Assembly (NCBI GenBank): GCA_902800945.1
Contig: CADCFX010000027.1
Coordinates: 1-43,216, forward strand
Direction: 5' to 3'
DNA from: an uncultured Erysipelotrichaceae bacterium
GTDB lineage: Bacteria; Bacillota_I; Bacilli_A; RF39; UBA660
Length of the DNA stretch: 43,216 bases
This document shows positions 36,241 through 43,216 of this stretch, one piece after another. Numbering within the stretch: the stretch's first letter is position 1; each line of letters starts with the position of its first letter. A model generated the notes under the pieces. It searched no databases, was not told where the DNA came from, and saw only the letters and a program-made list of their open reading frames with translations. Made by a program: the position numbers and the translations under genes.

Positions 36241-36256
36241 AAATTGTTTGTCTTTT

Positions 36257-36265
36257 TGCTATAAT
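36257..36265 (+). promoter_or_regulatory. Extended -10 promoter element
   Basis: TGCTATAAT, an extended -10 box, 26 bases before the ATG at 36292; no convincing -35 box. Confidence 0.5.
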
Positions 36266-36291
36266 AGACTTGAAGAATGAAGGGATTTAAC

Positions 36292-37380
36292 ATGAATCAA
36301 GATAATAAAACACAAGTTACAACTCCTCAAAACAATACTAATCAAGCTATAGGAGTAGAAGCGCATCCTGAAGCAACTGTTACCCCCAATGCGACTATTA
36401 ATACACCACCGGTAGCGGAAGCGCCGGCACAACCTGTAGAAAATCACCAACCCAAAATTCAAGATGAAGTAATATACAAAATCAAAGAAGAAAAAGGCGG
36501 CAATCTAATAGGTGTAATTCTTTTCTTTGCAATTATGTTTGCAGCTCTTTATTTCTTGCCAACTATAAATGAGAACATTGGTAAATTTATTCCGGGGATT
36601 TCAAACAATGGAACAATATCCAATCCGCCAGTTTCTGAAAAAGAAGAGAAGGAAACGGATAAAGAAGAAAAAGAAGAACTATTAGATTTGACAGGTTATG
36701 TGTCTAACGCTGTTATAGATAATTTACAATTAGGGAACTTTGTTAAAGATAAAAACACAGGAATCAATAGATTAGCCTTTTACATATTAAACAATGACGA
36801 TGATGTTTTCACCTTTAATGATAATACAATGTTTTACATTGATTTATACGAAAACGATAGATATTTGAGCAGTGCACTAGTTTATTCTTACAAAGATATT
36901 GGACCAAAAGAGTCAGTAGATTTCTCCGTCGTTTTACCGCTAGAAACTTACAACAAAGCTAATAAATTTAAACTAGTAAGAAAGAATAAGTCAGAATATC
37001 CGCCGGTTACTCTATCTATCCAAGAGGGTGAGTATAAAAAGCTATCTTGTTCTTTCAATAATAGTGTAGTAGATTATTATTTTATTGATAATTATCTAGA
37101 GATTATAAACGACTCATATTCAGAGAGTAAAACCGCAATTAATTACGCACAAGATCTAGAGAATTATCGTAATGAGTCCACAAAATACGCTAGTATTCCT
37201 AGCATAGACTATAATATTATCGAAACAAACGAAGGATTTAGTGTTAAGACAAGAATAGATTTGCAAGATATAAATGATTCTGATTTAAAAAAGTTGGCTA
37301 TTTATAAATATTTTAGTTATCATAAAGAAGCCAAAGTAGTATCATTTGAAATGAAAGCGTTAGGTTATAATTGTAGTTAG
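36292..37380 (+). CDS. Membrane protein with disordered N-terminus, unknown function
   Basis: 362 aa from the ATG at 36292; an in-frame ATG at 36277 forms part of the AAGGGA ribosome site and is not used. Residues 1-~65 are Gln/Asn/Pro/Thr/Ala-rich and disordered. A transmembrane segment (~72-92, LIGVILFFAIMFAALYFLP) orients the C-terminus outside, followed by an acidic linker (EKEEKETDKEEKEELL) and a ~230-residue outer domain with strands (DVFTFNDNTMFYIDLYEND, quoted in part as MFYIDLYEND) and two late cysteines. The layout copies that of the protein at 23024. It lies 11 bases upstream of scpA and is probably co-transcribed, although no functional link is known. Confidence 0.7.
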   Translation: MNQDNKTQVTTPQNNTNQAIGVEAHPEATVTPNATINTPPVAEAPAQPVENHQPKIQDEVIYKIKEEKGGNLIGVILFFAIMFAALYFLPTINENIGKFIPGISNNGTISNPPVSEKEEKETDKEEKEELLDLTGYVSNAVIDNLQLGNFVKDKNTGINRLAFYILNNDDDVFTFNDNTMFYIDLYENDRYLSSALVYSYKDIGPKESVDFSVVLPLETYNKANKFKLVRKNKSEYPPVTLSIQEGEYKKLSCSFNNSVVDYYFIDNYLEIINDSYSESKTAINYAQDLENYRNESTKYASIPSIDYNIIETNEGFSVKTRIDLQDINDSDLKKLAIYKYFSYHKEAKVVSFEMKALGYNCS

Positions 37381-37391
37381 GAAGTGCTCCC

Positions 37392-38114
37392 ATGACATAC
37401 AACTTTTGCATAAATGATTTTGAAGGACCTCTAGACCTCCTTTTACACTTAGTAAAAGAATCTAAAATGGATATCTATGAAATCAATATTAGAATGATAA
37501 TTGAGCAATATTTAGAATACATTCATTCTTTAAAAGAAAAGAATATTGATATAGCATCAGAATATCTAGTTATGGCATCAGAATTAGTTCATCTAAAAAG
37601 TAAAATGCTAATTAACAAAGAAGAAACTGAAGAGGAAAGTGACGAATACAATATTAATTCCGAAGAAGAATTGAGAGAAAGACTAATAGAATATGAAAAA
37701 TATAAAGAAATAACCAGAAGTTTATCAGAATTAGAAGAAAAAAGAAGTGAAGTGTATACAAAAATACCTGAAAACCTTAAAGAATTTGCCGATATAAAAA
37801 AATTACCTAAAGGCATTTTTGATCTCGATGATTTGTATGATGCATACTTAGCATATTTAAAAAGAAAAAAGCTAGAAAAACCATTAAATACTAGAATATC
37901 TCATAAAGAGATGAGTATTGAAGATAGAATTACATATATAAGAGATATTTTAAAAGAGAAAGAAAAAGTAGAATTCTTTGATTTGTTTGAAACGTTTAAC
38001 AAGGAAAATGTTGTAATTACTTTTCTTTCTATTCTTGAAATGGCTAAAAAAGATGAAATATATATAAGTCAAATTGACAATTTTAGCCCAATATATATAG
38101 AGAAGAGAGCGTAA
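37392..38114 (+). CDS. scpA: Segregation and condensation protein A
   Basis: 240 aa, the kleisin subunit of the Smc-ScpAB condensin. The N-terminal signature FEGPLDLLLHLVKESKMDIYEI is clear (FEGPLDLLLHL), followed by ASEYLVMASELVHLKSKMLI, the helix that binds ScpB/SMC neck; the C-terminus has the winged-helix that contacts the SMC head. Organises and segregates the chromosome. It is followed by scpB with one base between stop and start, the usual order in Bacillota. The RBS (AGGAAGTG) lies next to the previous gene's stop. Confidence 0.96.
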   Translation: MTYNFCINDFEGPLDLLLHLVKESKMDIYEINIRMIIEQYLEYIHSLKEKNIDIASEYLVMASELVHLKSKMLINKEETEEESDEYNINSEEELRERLIEYEKYKEITRSLSELEEKRSEVYTKIPENLKEFADIKKLPKGIFDLDDLYDAYLAYLKRKKLEKPLNTRISHKEMSIEDRITYIRDILKEKEKVEFFDLFETFNKENVVITFLSILEMAKKDEIYISQIDNFSPIYIEKRA

Positions 38115-38115
38115 A

Positions 38116-38673
38116 ATGAATTTGATTGGAGTTTTGGAAGGAATTTTATTTGTAGTAGGGGATGAAGGCGTAAACCTCAAACAAATATGTGATATCTTAA
38201 AAGTAGATAATGATGAAGCAAAAAGACTTTTGCTAGAGTTGAAACAACGATATGAAAGCGATAACTATGGCATAAGAATCAGTTATTTAGGAGATGCTTT
38301 TAAGCTTACTACTAAAAAAGAGCACAAAGAATACTATCAAAAACTAATAGAAAATCCAGACAGCAACACTTTGTCCGGACCAGCCCTAGAAATATTAGCC
38401 ATTGTAGCATATAATCAGCCTATAACTAGAGTAGAAATAGATGAAATGCGTGGAACCCAATCATCACATATGTTAAGGAAATTAGTTGCTAAAGGTTTGT
38501 TAAAAACTTCGGGAAAAAGCACAATGCCAGGGCATCCTAATTTATATGCTACAACTAGTGAATTCTTAGATTATTTTGGTTTGTCAACCATAGGAGATCT
38601 TCCGCCAATAGATATTCCAAAAGAAGAGCAAGAAGAAAAAGAGTTGTTTTCTTCAATATATAAAGATAAATAA
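38116..38673 (+). CDS. scpB: Segregation and condensation protein B
   Basis: 185 aa, a dimer of tandem winged helices that binds ScpA. Signatures: LEGILFVVGDEGV at the N-terminus, ALEILAIVAYNQPITRVEIDE (ILAIVAYNQPITR), and GRGT-like region here as MRGTQSSHMLRKLVAKGLL. Start one base after the scpA stop. C-terminal 20 residues are acidic and probably disordered. Smc itself is not in the window. Confidence 0.97.
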   Translation: MNLIGVLEGILFVVGDEGVNLKQICDILKVDNDEAKRLLLELKQRYESDNYGIRISYLGDAFKLTTKKEHKEYYQKLIENPDSNTLSGPALEILAIVAYNQPITRVEIDEMRGTQSSHMLRKLVAKGLLKTSGKSTMPGHPNLYATTSEFLDYFGLSTIGDLPPIDIPKEEQEEKELFSSIYKDK

Positions 38674-38738
38674 CATTATCTTCTCTTAACGGGTTGAAAT
38701 ATCATAAAATAAATGATTTAATATAATTGGTGATAGTA

Positions 38739-39758
38739 ATGAAAAAAATAAGTAGTATTTTAACAATTTTAGCAATACTTATATTAGTGCCATTTACGGT
38801 AAAAGCTGAGGAACAAATAACAAAGGAATCTCTAAGCAATGCTTACAGAGAAATACTTGCTTGCATGAAGGAAGGAAATCATACAGAACAAAAAATAACC
38901 ACAGAAAGTGGAGAAATAACAGCAACAGAGTGTAATGCCGAAATGGATTATAGTGGTATAAATATGGACGAATATATAACTGATACGCAAATCATATTCA
39001 TAGATGCTGCTGGTAAATCTTGGACTATGAATTACGAAATCAAAGAAAATGGCGATGTTCTATTCTCAACCACTTCAACTATAGATTCGCAAACAACATG
39101 GGAGGATTATCAAGTTGAAGAATCTAAAGGAGCAAATTTATTTATCGGCTATCCAGTTGTAACCAAAGCCAAAGGAATTAATCAGAATGATTCTTCTTAT
39201 TATATAGGCGATAAGGTCCTTGCTATGGCATTATCTGCTTTGGGAGAAGCTCTAGGAGGAAATACAAACACAGCTCAATATGTAGTAGTCAGTGATGATG
39301 TTGACTATCAAGGAGAGGCAACAGCAATTAAAGAAAGTGAATTTCCTGGCCACGCTATAGAATATGCTAAAGCTACAATGGGAACACAAGCGACTTCATT
39401 TGATGATAGTGATGATTTAGACACTTTTTTATTAACGACTACTCCCGATACTTCTGACGACAGTAAATATGTTGTAACTACTAGTTTACTAGTTAAAAGT
39501 TCAAAAGACTTAAGTGGTATTAATGGCCGTTTTGCTAACTACATAACTGATGAATCATCTAAAGAATCTGTAGATCCTATTATTAACGATGATGCTGAAG
39601 AAGAAAACGAAGAAGAAACCGAAGGAGAAAAAGAAGAACAGCAAGTAATAGTTAACCCTAAAACAGGATACTTCTTTAGCATAATTCCATTAACACTGCT
39701 TGCTTTAATAATTACCTTGATGATGCTAAGAAGAAAAAATTACTTTAATAAAATATAA
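38739..39758 (+). CDS. Surface protein with NPKTG sorting signal
   Basis: 339 aa from the ATG at 38739 (GGTGAT four bases upstream; the earlier TTG and GTG codons overlap that site). Signal peptide ~1-22 (MKKISSILTILAILILVPFT, then VKA), a mature domain of ~230 residues with a single pair of early cysteines (ACMKEG and TECNAE), a Glu-rich spacer (~280-300), then NPKTG (306-310), a hydrophobic segment (FFSIIPLTLLALIITLMML) and RRKNYFNKI. This is a textbook cell-wall sorting layout with NPKTG in place of LPxTG. The mature domain is unrecognised. The sortase at 34899 is the nearest candidate enzyme. Confidence 0.85.
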   Translation: MKKISSILTILAILILVPFTVKAEEQITKESLSNAYREILACMKEGNHTEQKITTESGEITATECNAEMDYSGINMDEYITDTQIIFIDAAGKSWTMNYEIKENGDVLFSTTSTIDSQTTWEDYQVEESKGANLFIGYPVVTKAKGINQNDSSYYIGDKVLAMALSALGEALGGNTNTAQYVVVSDDVDYQGEATAIKESEFPGHAIEYAKATMGTQATSFDDSDDLDTFLLTTTPDTSDDSKYVVTTSLLVKSSKDLSGINGRFANYITDESSKESVDPIINDDAEEENEEETEGEKEEQQVIVNPKTGYFFSIIPLTLLALIITLMMLRRKNYFNKI

Positions 39759-39760
39759 AA

Positions 39761-39790
39761 ATGTTATAAATTTCTTTATAACATTTTTTT
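39761..39790. terminator. Bidirectional terminator
   Basis: Stem ATGTTATAAA/TTTATAACAT with TTTC loop, T run on the right and A-rich flank on the left; it serves both convergent genes. Confidence 0.9.
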
Positions 39791-39802
39791 AAACTATAAA
39801 TA

Positions 39803-41551
39803 CTATTCTTTATTAGTTAGAAAACTACTAAGTTTTTCAATATCTGATTCTAGTACTTTAAATCCATTTTTAATTATATCAGGATTTGTAAGATCAACAT
39901 TAAGCATTTTTAATAAATCTAATGAATACATACTACTTCCTGATGATAAAAATTCAATATATTGTTCATTCGTTATTGTTTTATCATTTAGCAAAGAGTT
40001 TACTACAACGCTTGCTATAATAAGTCCAGTTGCATATTTATATGGGTAATAGCTCCATCTAAATAGATGGCCCAGTCTTGTCCACTCAACGCCGGCAACT
40101 TTATCATAAACAATATCTTTACCGTAGTATTTTCTGATTAGTTTATAATATCTGCTCGATAATTTTGTAGAACTCATTTTTCCCGTCCGCATTATATCAT
40201 ATAATTCCTTTTCAAATTCCGTATACATAGTTTGTTTAAACACAGAAGTAAAGTAATTTTCTATTTCTTTACTTAAATAAAATATTTTTTCTTCCTCCGT
40301 TTTGGCATTATCATAAAGATATCTATTAAGTAATATCTCATTTACAATAGACGCCGTCTCTCCGACAAAGATAGTACTATCTTCGTATATGTAGGGGAGG
40401 TTTTTCTTTGATAAATAATAATTAACTATATGACCCAATTCATGTACCAAGTTTTTTAAATCTACATAGGCTCCTCTAAAATTCATAAATGAATAGGTGT
40501 GCCAAGAAAAAGTAATTGATTGATGTTTATCCTGATCTGGCTCAGCATCTATATGACCATTTAGTAATTCATCTACAACTTCTAGATAATCATTTCCCAA
40601 AGGCTTCAAAGCATTCTTGATTATTTCAACTGCGTCTTGAAAAGAGTATTTTTTCTTAAAACCATTATCTAACGGGACGCCAAAATCATATAAATGTGGT
40701 TTTTTAATCCCTAATAAGCTAGATTTAATACTTAAATACTTTTGAATTAAAAACAGATTATTATTTACGGCACTTATTAAAGAATCTATAATTTTTATAT
40801 CTATGTTTTCTTCAAATAAAATCTTGTCTAACACAGATTTGTATTTCTCTAATTTGGCATTTTTGTTTCTATAATAAAATATTGTATTTATTACATCTGC
40901 AAATTTATCCTTTAATAAATCAAATTGTTGGTTAACAGTTATATATACCTGTTTTCTCGTTTTTCTATCTCTTGCAGAAAGATACTTGGCGAAGTTGGAA
41001 GAGGTTATTTTTACCATCTCGCCATCTATTTCAATTTCTCCATATTCTATATCCCTTAACATATTATTATATATAGCAAGCTGTGAATTGATTTCGTTAT
41101 TATTATTAACTATTTCCTGACTAACAGACTCTTCTTGAACATGTTCTTGTCTTCTAAATAAGTTGTCTAGATATAACTTATATGTATTTAGTCCTAAGTT
41201 TTTTGTAATATAATAAAACACTTTCTCTTTTCCTAACCCTAAGATTAATCTATCAATAAAAGCAAGCTCCAATTCCACTTCATTACTAAAATCTTCTGCA
41301 TCTTTCTTAAGTTTTATACATTCCTCAGAATGTATATTCTTATAATACATTAACGATCCGTAAATAAGAATATTATTGGTTAATTCTTTAATATCCCATT
41401 TTCTATTCAACATTTCTAATAATGAAACTTCATCTATTGTAGTATCAGAATATTTTTTAATTTTAGTCAACAATTCCTTTACTTTATCAAATTCTCTATA
41501 AAAATCTTCATTACTTTCAAACAAACCGGTTAAATTCCATTTCAATTTCAT
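39803..41551 (-). CDS. pepF: Oligoendopeptidase F family metallopeptidase (M3B)
   Basis: 582 aa from the ATG at 41551, with GGGAGGA upstream (an ATG at 41569 overlaps that RBS). The zinc motif HELGH is in LKNLVHELGHIVNYYLSKKNLPY, quoted in part, with the downstream Glu in ETASIVNEIL as third ligand. The N-terminal LKWNLTGLFES matches the family's W-x-L-x-x-L-Y/F start. Degrades oligopeptides of 7-17 residues in the cytoplasm. The usual GAYSSG box just before HELGH is not present; this copy has KHQSITFSWHTYSFMNFRGA instead, so it belongs to a divergent subgroup. The gene is transcribed alone. Confidence 0.93.
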   Translation of the reverse strand: MKLKWNLTGLFESNEDFYREFDKVKELLTKIKKYSDTTIDEVSLLEMLNRKWDIKELTNNILIYGSLMYYKNIHSEECIKLKKDAEDFSNEVELELAFIDRLILGLGKEKVFYYITKNLGLNTYKLYLDNLFRRQEHVQEESVSQEIVNNNNEINSQLAIYNNMLRDIEYGEIEIDGEMVKITSSNFAKYLSARDRKTRKQVYITVNQQFDLLKDKFADVINTIFYYRNKNAKLEKYKSVLDKILFEENIDIKIIDSLISAVNNNLFLIQKYLSIKSSLLGIKKPHLYDFGVPLDNGFKKKYSFQDAVEIIKNALKPLGNDYLEVVDELLNGHIDAEPDQDKHQSITFSWHTYSFMNFRGAYVDLKNLVHELGHIVNYYLSKKNLPYIYEDSTIFVGETASIVNEILLNRYLYDNAKTEEEKIFYLSKEIENYFTSVFKQTMYTEFEKELYDIMRTGKMSSTKLSSRYYKLIRKYYGKDIVYDKVAGVEWTRLGHLFRWSYYPYKYATGLIIASVVVNSLLNDKTITNEQYIEFLSSGSSMYSLDLLKMLNVDLTNPDIIKNGFKVLESDIEKLSSFLTNKE

Positions 41552-41608
41552 TCCATATCCTCCCATCATTTCTATTATATGATACTAAATAAATAAAAAA
41601 CAATAAAA

Positions 41609-41697
41609 AAGAACTTATTACAAGCTCTTACAATTCATATGATGCCTCGGTCCGGACTCGAATGAGCACGTTATTGCTAACACTGGATTTTGAGTTA
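41609..41697 (-). pseudogene. tRNA-Leu 3'-half remnant, copy 1 (with old terminator)
   Basis: On the minus strand: CTCAAAA anticodon loop, TCCAG, variable arm, a T-arm with its stem broken (GTCCGG/TGAGC region), an acceptor end with TCA in place of CCA, and an inherited terminator (AAGAGCTT/AAGAACTT, 41609-41629). The remaining 5' half of the tRNA is absent: sequence diverges just after the anticodon loop (41694-41697, TTATAC). This is the form left when an element integrates into a tRNA 3' end. Confidence 0.75.
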
Positions 41698-41887
41698 TAC
41701 TTTTTTAATATCTTAAAATACATGAATTGAATCGATATCAATCTCACAAAAACCCGCTAAAAAATAATGAATTTTGAAGGGTGGGATCATTTTTCGCAAG
41801 TATTATCAAATTTTTACACAACGAAGCTATATAGAATATACTTTCTATAATTTCTTTGCTAAAATAGTAATAGGAGATGGGCAAAAA

Positions 41888-42700
41888 ATGGAAGAAGAAA
41901 AAAAGAATAATAAAGGATTATATGTAATAATTGCGGTTTTATGCCTTTTAGTATTAGGGCTTGGAGGGTATATTATTTATGATAAAAGTTTAAGTAATAT
42001 TCAAAAAGATACTAATACAAATAACAAAAACCATAATGTTTACAAAGAAAAAAAAGAATCCAAAGAAGATGATAGCAAAAAAAATGATTCGGAAGAAAAA
42101 GAAAACCAAAAAAGAGAATACACTCCTTACGAAATAGGAGATAAAGTTACAGTAGAATTAAATGATTCTAATAAATCAACTTTTTATGTTCTAAAGCAAT
42201 CTTCTAAGAATGAAGAATATGTAACTTTATTTGCTGAAAAAGAAATTGGAACTAGTGCATTTCAAGAAGATTATACTGACGAGAATGAATTTGAAGGATC
42301 ACTAATTCAAAGTAAATTAAATGAATTAACAGCTAATTGGACAAATGTTAAAGAAAAGAGATTAATCACTGCCGAGGAAATTATAGCTACTGGCTTAACA
42401 AGTAAAAAGCAATGTGGCCCTTCAGAAAGTAATGTATGTGATGCTATTGAAGAGGATTCGTGGTTATTAGAAAAAAATGGAAATACTAATAATCAATATT
42501 GGACTATGTCTAAAGCTGTAGAAGATGCTGCTGGATCATACCCAAATAATAGATACGTTTATATAGTTACTCTAGACGGATATATTACAGGATATATAGT
42601 TGGATATAAACCGGGTAGTGAATGGAACAAAAAAGGAAATTTTGGTGATAATATGGGTATAAGACCAGTTATAGTAATAGCAAAGGAATATGTTAAATAA
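41888..42700 (+). CDS. Membrane-anchored protein with RPV-type domain
   Basis: 270 aa from the ATG at 41888 (AGGAGATGGG upstream). A farther in-frame ATG at 41774 would add 38 residues with no RBS and no membrane logic, so it is rejected. One transmembrane segment (~11-31, LYVIIAVLCLLVLGLGGYII), a Lys/Glu/Asp-rich linker (~40-80), then an outer domain (~82-270): EIGDKVTVELND, YVTLFAEKEIGT, LITAEEIIATG, a CGPSESNVC pair, WTMSKAV, and the final MGIRPVIVIA. The order matches the terminal domain of the proteins at 19913 and 32902. It is the only intact gene between two tRNA-Leu remnants, so it was probably brought in by an integrated element. Confidence 0.72.
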   Translation: MEEEKKNNKGLYVIIAVLCLLVLGLGGYIIYDKSLSNIQKDTNTNNKNHNVYKEKKESKEDDSKKNDSEEKENQKREYTPYEIGDKVTVELNDSNKSTFYVLKQSSKNEEYVTLFAEKEIGTSAFQEDYTDENEFEGSLIQSKLNELTANWTNVKEKRLITAEEIIATGLTSKKQCGPSESNVCDAIEEDSWLLEKNGNTNNQYWTMSKAVEDAAGSYPNNRYVYIVTLDGYITGYIVGYKPGSEWNKKGNFGDNMGIRPVIVIAKEYVK

Positions 42701-42725
42701 AATGGATTAATAATCCATTTTTTTA
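42700..42725 (+). terminator. Terminator of the gene at 41888
   Basis: Stem AAATGGATT/AATCCATTT with short loop and T run, ending just before the second tRNA remnant. Confidence 0.88.
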
Positions 42726-42727
42726 TT

Positions 42728-42785
42728 TGTGCCTCATGTTGGACTCGAACCGGCACGTTATTGCTACACTGGACTTTGAGTTATA
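42728..42785 (-). pseudogene. tRNA-Leu 3'-half remnant, copy 2
   Basis: GTGCCTCATGTTGG, ACTCGAACCGGCACG and TTGCTACACTGGACTTTGAG give a degraded acceptor/T-arm/variable arm/anticodon loop of tRNA-Leu on the minus strand (a base is lost in the variable arm, and the T-stem has two mismatches). Like copy 1, the match ends at the anticodon loop and continues as TTATATTTTT. Confidence 0.75.
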
Positions 42786-43017
42786 TTTTTAAATTAACGA
42801 AACAAATTGAAATACTATGAATGGGCTCTATTTTCATAATGTTATTTGTCATAATCGAAAACAATTAATATTAATGCGTTAAAGCTGATATTGCTGAGTT
42901 GATTGTCAGTCTTAAAATCTTCTGGTAAAAAACTAGTAATGTTTAAACGTCTTCGTCCCACCACCAGTCTGTTATTCTTTCTTCTATTATCACTACTATT
43001 CGTAGTCTTAATATAGA

Positions 43018-43051
43018 AAAATCCACCTAACTATAAGCATAGTATAGGTGG
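43018..43051 (-). terminator. Minus-strand hairpin with T run
   Basis: CCACCTA/TAGGTGG outer stem and ACTAT/ATAGT inner stem around an AAGC loop, followed on the minus strand by ATTTTT. It would terminate a minus-strand transcript from the region to its right. Confidence 0.6.
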
Positions 43052-43133
43052 AAAGACATTAGTCAGCAACACTCAACCTAACAATTAAGTGTTCCTTTTC
43101 GTATGAAGTTTCCTTCATCTGACCAAATAATAA

Positions 43134-43161
43134 CCAAAAAAAGAACTTATTACAAGTTCTT
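43134..43161 (-). terminator. Terminator of tRNA-Leu (copy 3)
   Basis: On the minus strand AAGAACTT, five bases, AAGTTCTT, then seven T. The same structure, with one change, follows copy 1. Confidence 0.85.
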
Positions 43162-43171
43162 ACAATTCATA

Positions 43172-43216
43172 TGGTGCCTCAGGCCGGACTCGAACCGGCA
43201 CGTTATTGCTAACACT
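43172..43216 (-). tRNA. tRNA-Leu, 3' part (gene continues beyond the window)
   Basis: On the minus strand: ...GTGTTAGCAATAACG variable arm, a perfect T-arm GCCGG-TTCGAGT-CCGGC, acceptor CTGAGGC, discriminator A and encoded CCA. The long variable arm and the anticodon loop CTCAAAA kept in the related copies indicate tRNA-Leu, anticodon CAA. The 5' half is outside the window, so whether it is complete cannot be shown. This is the best-preserved of three copies. Confidence 0.8.

Larger units (their letters stand above)
42786..43171. other. Non-coding or decayed stretch between tRNA remnants
   Basis: No intact gene was found in these ~390 bases. On the minus strand there is an open stretch of 62 codons (43030-42842) without an ATG, and a 19-codon ATG frame (MKETSYEKEHLIVRLSVAD) just upstream of a strong hairpin at 43023-43051 (CCACCTA...TAGGTGG). 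Neither matches a family I can name. It looks like remains of a small integrated element. Confidence 0.5.

Noticed and set aside
41774-41887. Longer start for the protein at 41888
   Set aside because: The extra 38 residues have no RBS before them, and the ATG at 41888 has AGGAGATGGG at good distance, with the membrane segment then near the N-terminus.
1-43216. Mycoplasma-type genetic code (TGA as Trp)
   Set aside because: Several genes end in TGA with an RBS for the next gene overlapping, and Trp residues are encoded by TGG throughout.
1-43216. CRISPR arrays, insertion sequences, rRNA genes, prophage structural genes
   Set aside because: No regular spaced repeats, transposase or integrase motifs, or phage module were seen on either strand.

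Overview
The window is AT-rich (about 30% G+C by eye), densely coding DNA from a low-GC Gram-positive bacterium (Bacillota). Supporting signs are a sortase with wall/membrane-anchored substrates, a CIRCE (HrcA) operator, ScpA/ScpB, oligoendopeptidase F, strong AGGAGG/GGTGAT ribosome binding sites and U-tailed hairpin terminators. TGA is used as a stop (for example 10211-10213, 13666-13668, 18376-18378), so the code is standard and not the Mycoplasma code. The many secreted proteins of unknown function fit an uncultured, host-associated Bacilli/RF39-like lineage; that placement is inference.

Layout. 1-2716: 3' part of a large surface adhesin-like protein. 2755-4038: a fused amidotransferase-like/VanY protein on the minus strand. 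4173-5938: flavodoxin, lipoprotein, alpha/beta hydrolase. 5939-6507: CIRCE-controlled Hsp20. 6603-8313: a zinc-ribbon membrane protein and an orphan methyltransferase-like protein. 8379-12004: MEMO-AMMECR1 fusion followed by a small flavin/redox cluster (flavodoxin, GNAT, nitroreductase, PNPOx-like, and a PPC-domain gene without a start codon). 12100-15020: pta, rhomboid-like protein, hypothetical, cyclophilin-like membrane protein. 15024-17118: frameshifted RNB ribonuclease (minus). 17263-19857: cysteine desulfurase, thioredoxin, and a thioredoxin-CcdA/DsbD fusion. 19913-22976: secreted proteins around a HAD-like phosphatase. 23024-26986: proline-rich membrane protein (minus) and a CPBP protease with a large extra domain. 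27060-31938: two genes carrying three copies of an unrecognised ~400-residue module plus a membrane-anchored XRE regulator. 32010-36228: secreted proteins, a class D-like sortase and its neighbours. 36292-38673: membrane protein, scpA, scpB. 38739-39758: NPKTG-anchored surface protein. 39803-41551: pepF (minus). 41600-43216: three successive tRNA-Leu 3' ends, the last probably belonging to an intact tRNA gene that continues past the window.

Most distinctive: (i) the three-copy module plus membrane regulator at 27060-31938, the best candidate for an undescribed system; (ii) the amidotransferase-like/VanY fusion; (iii) the stepwise tRNA-Leu remnants at the right edge; (iv) two apparent frameshifts, at an A7 run in the RNB nuclease and at the PNPOx/PPC junction. 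No CRISPR array, insertion sequence, integrase or rRNA gene was seen.
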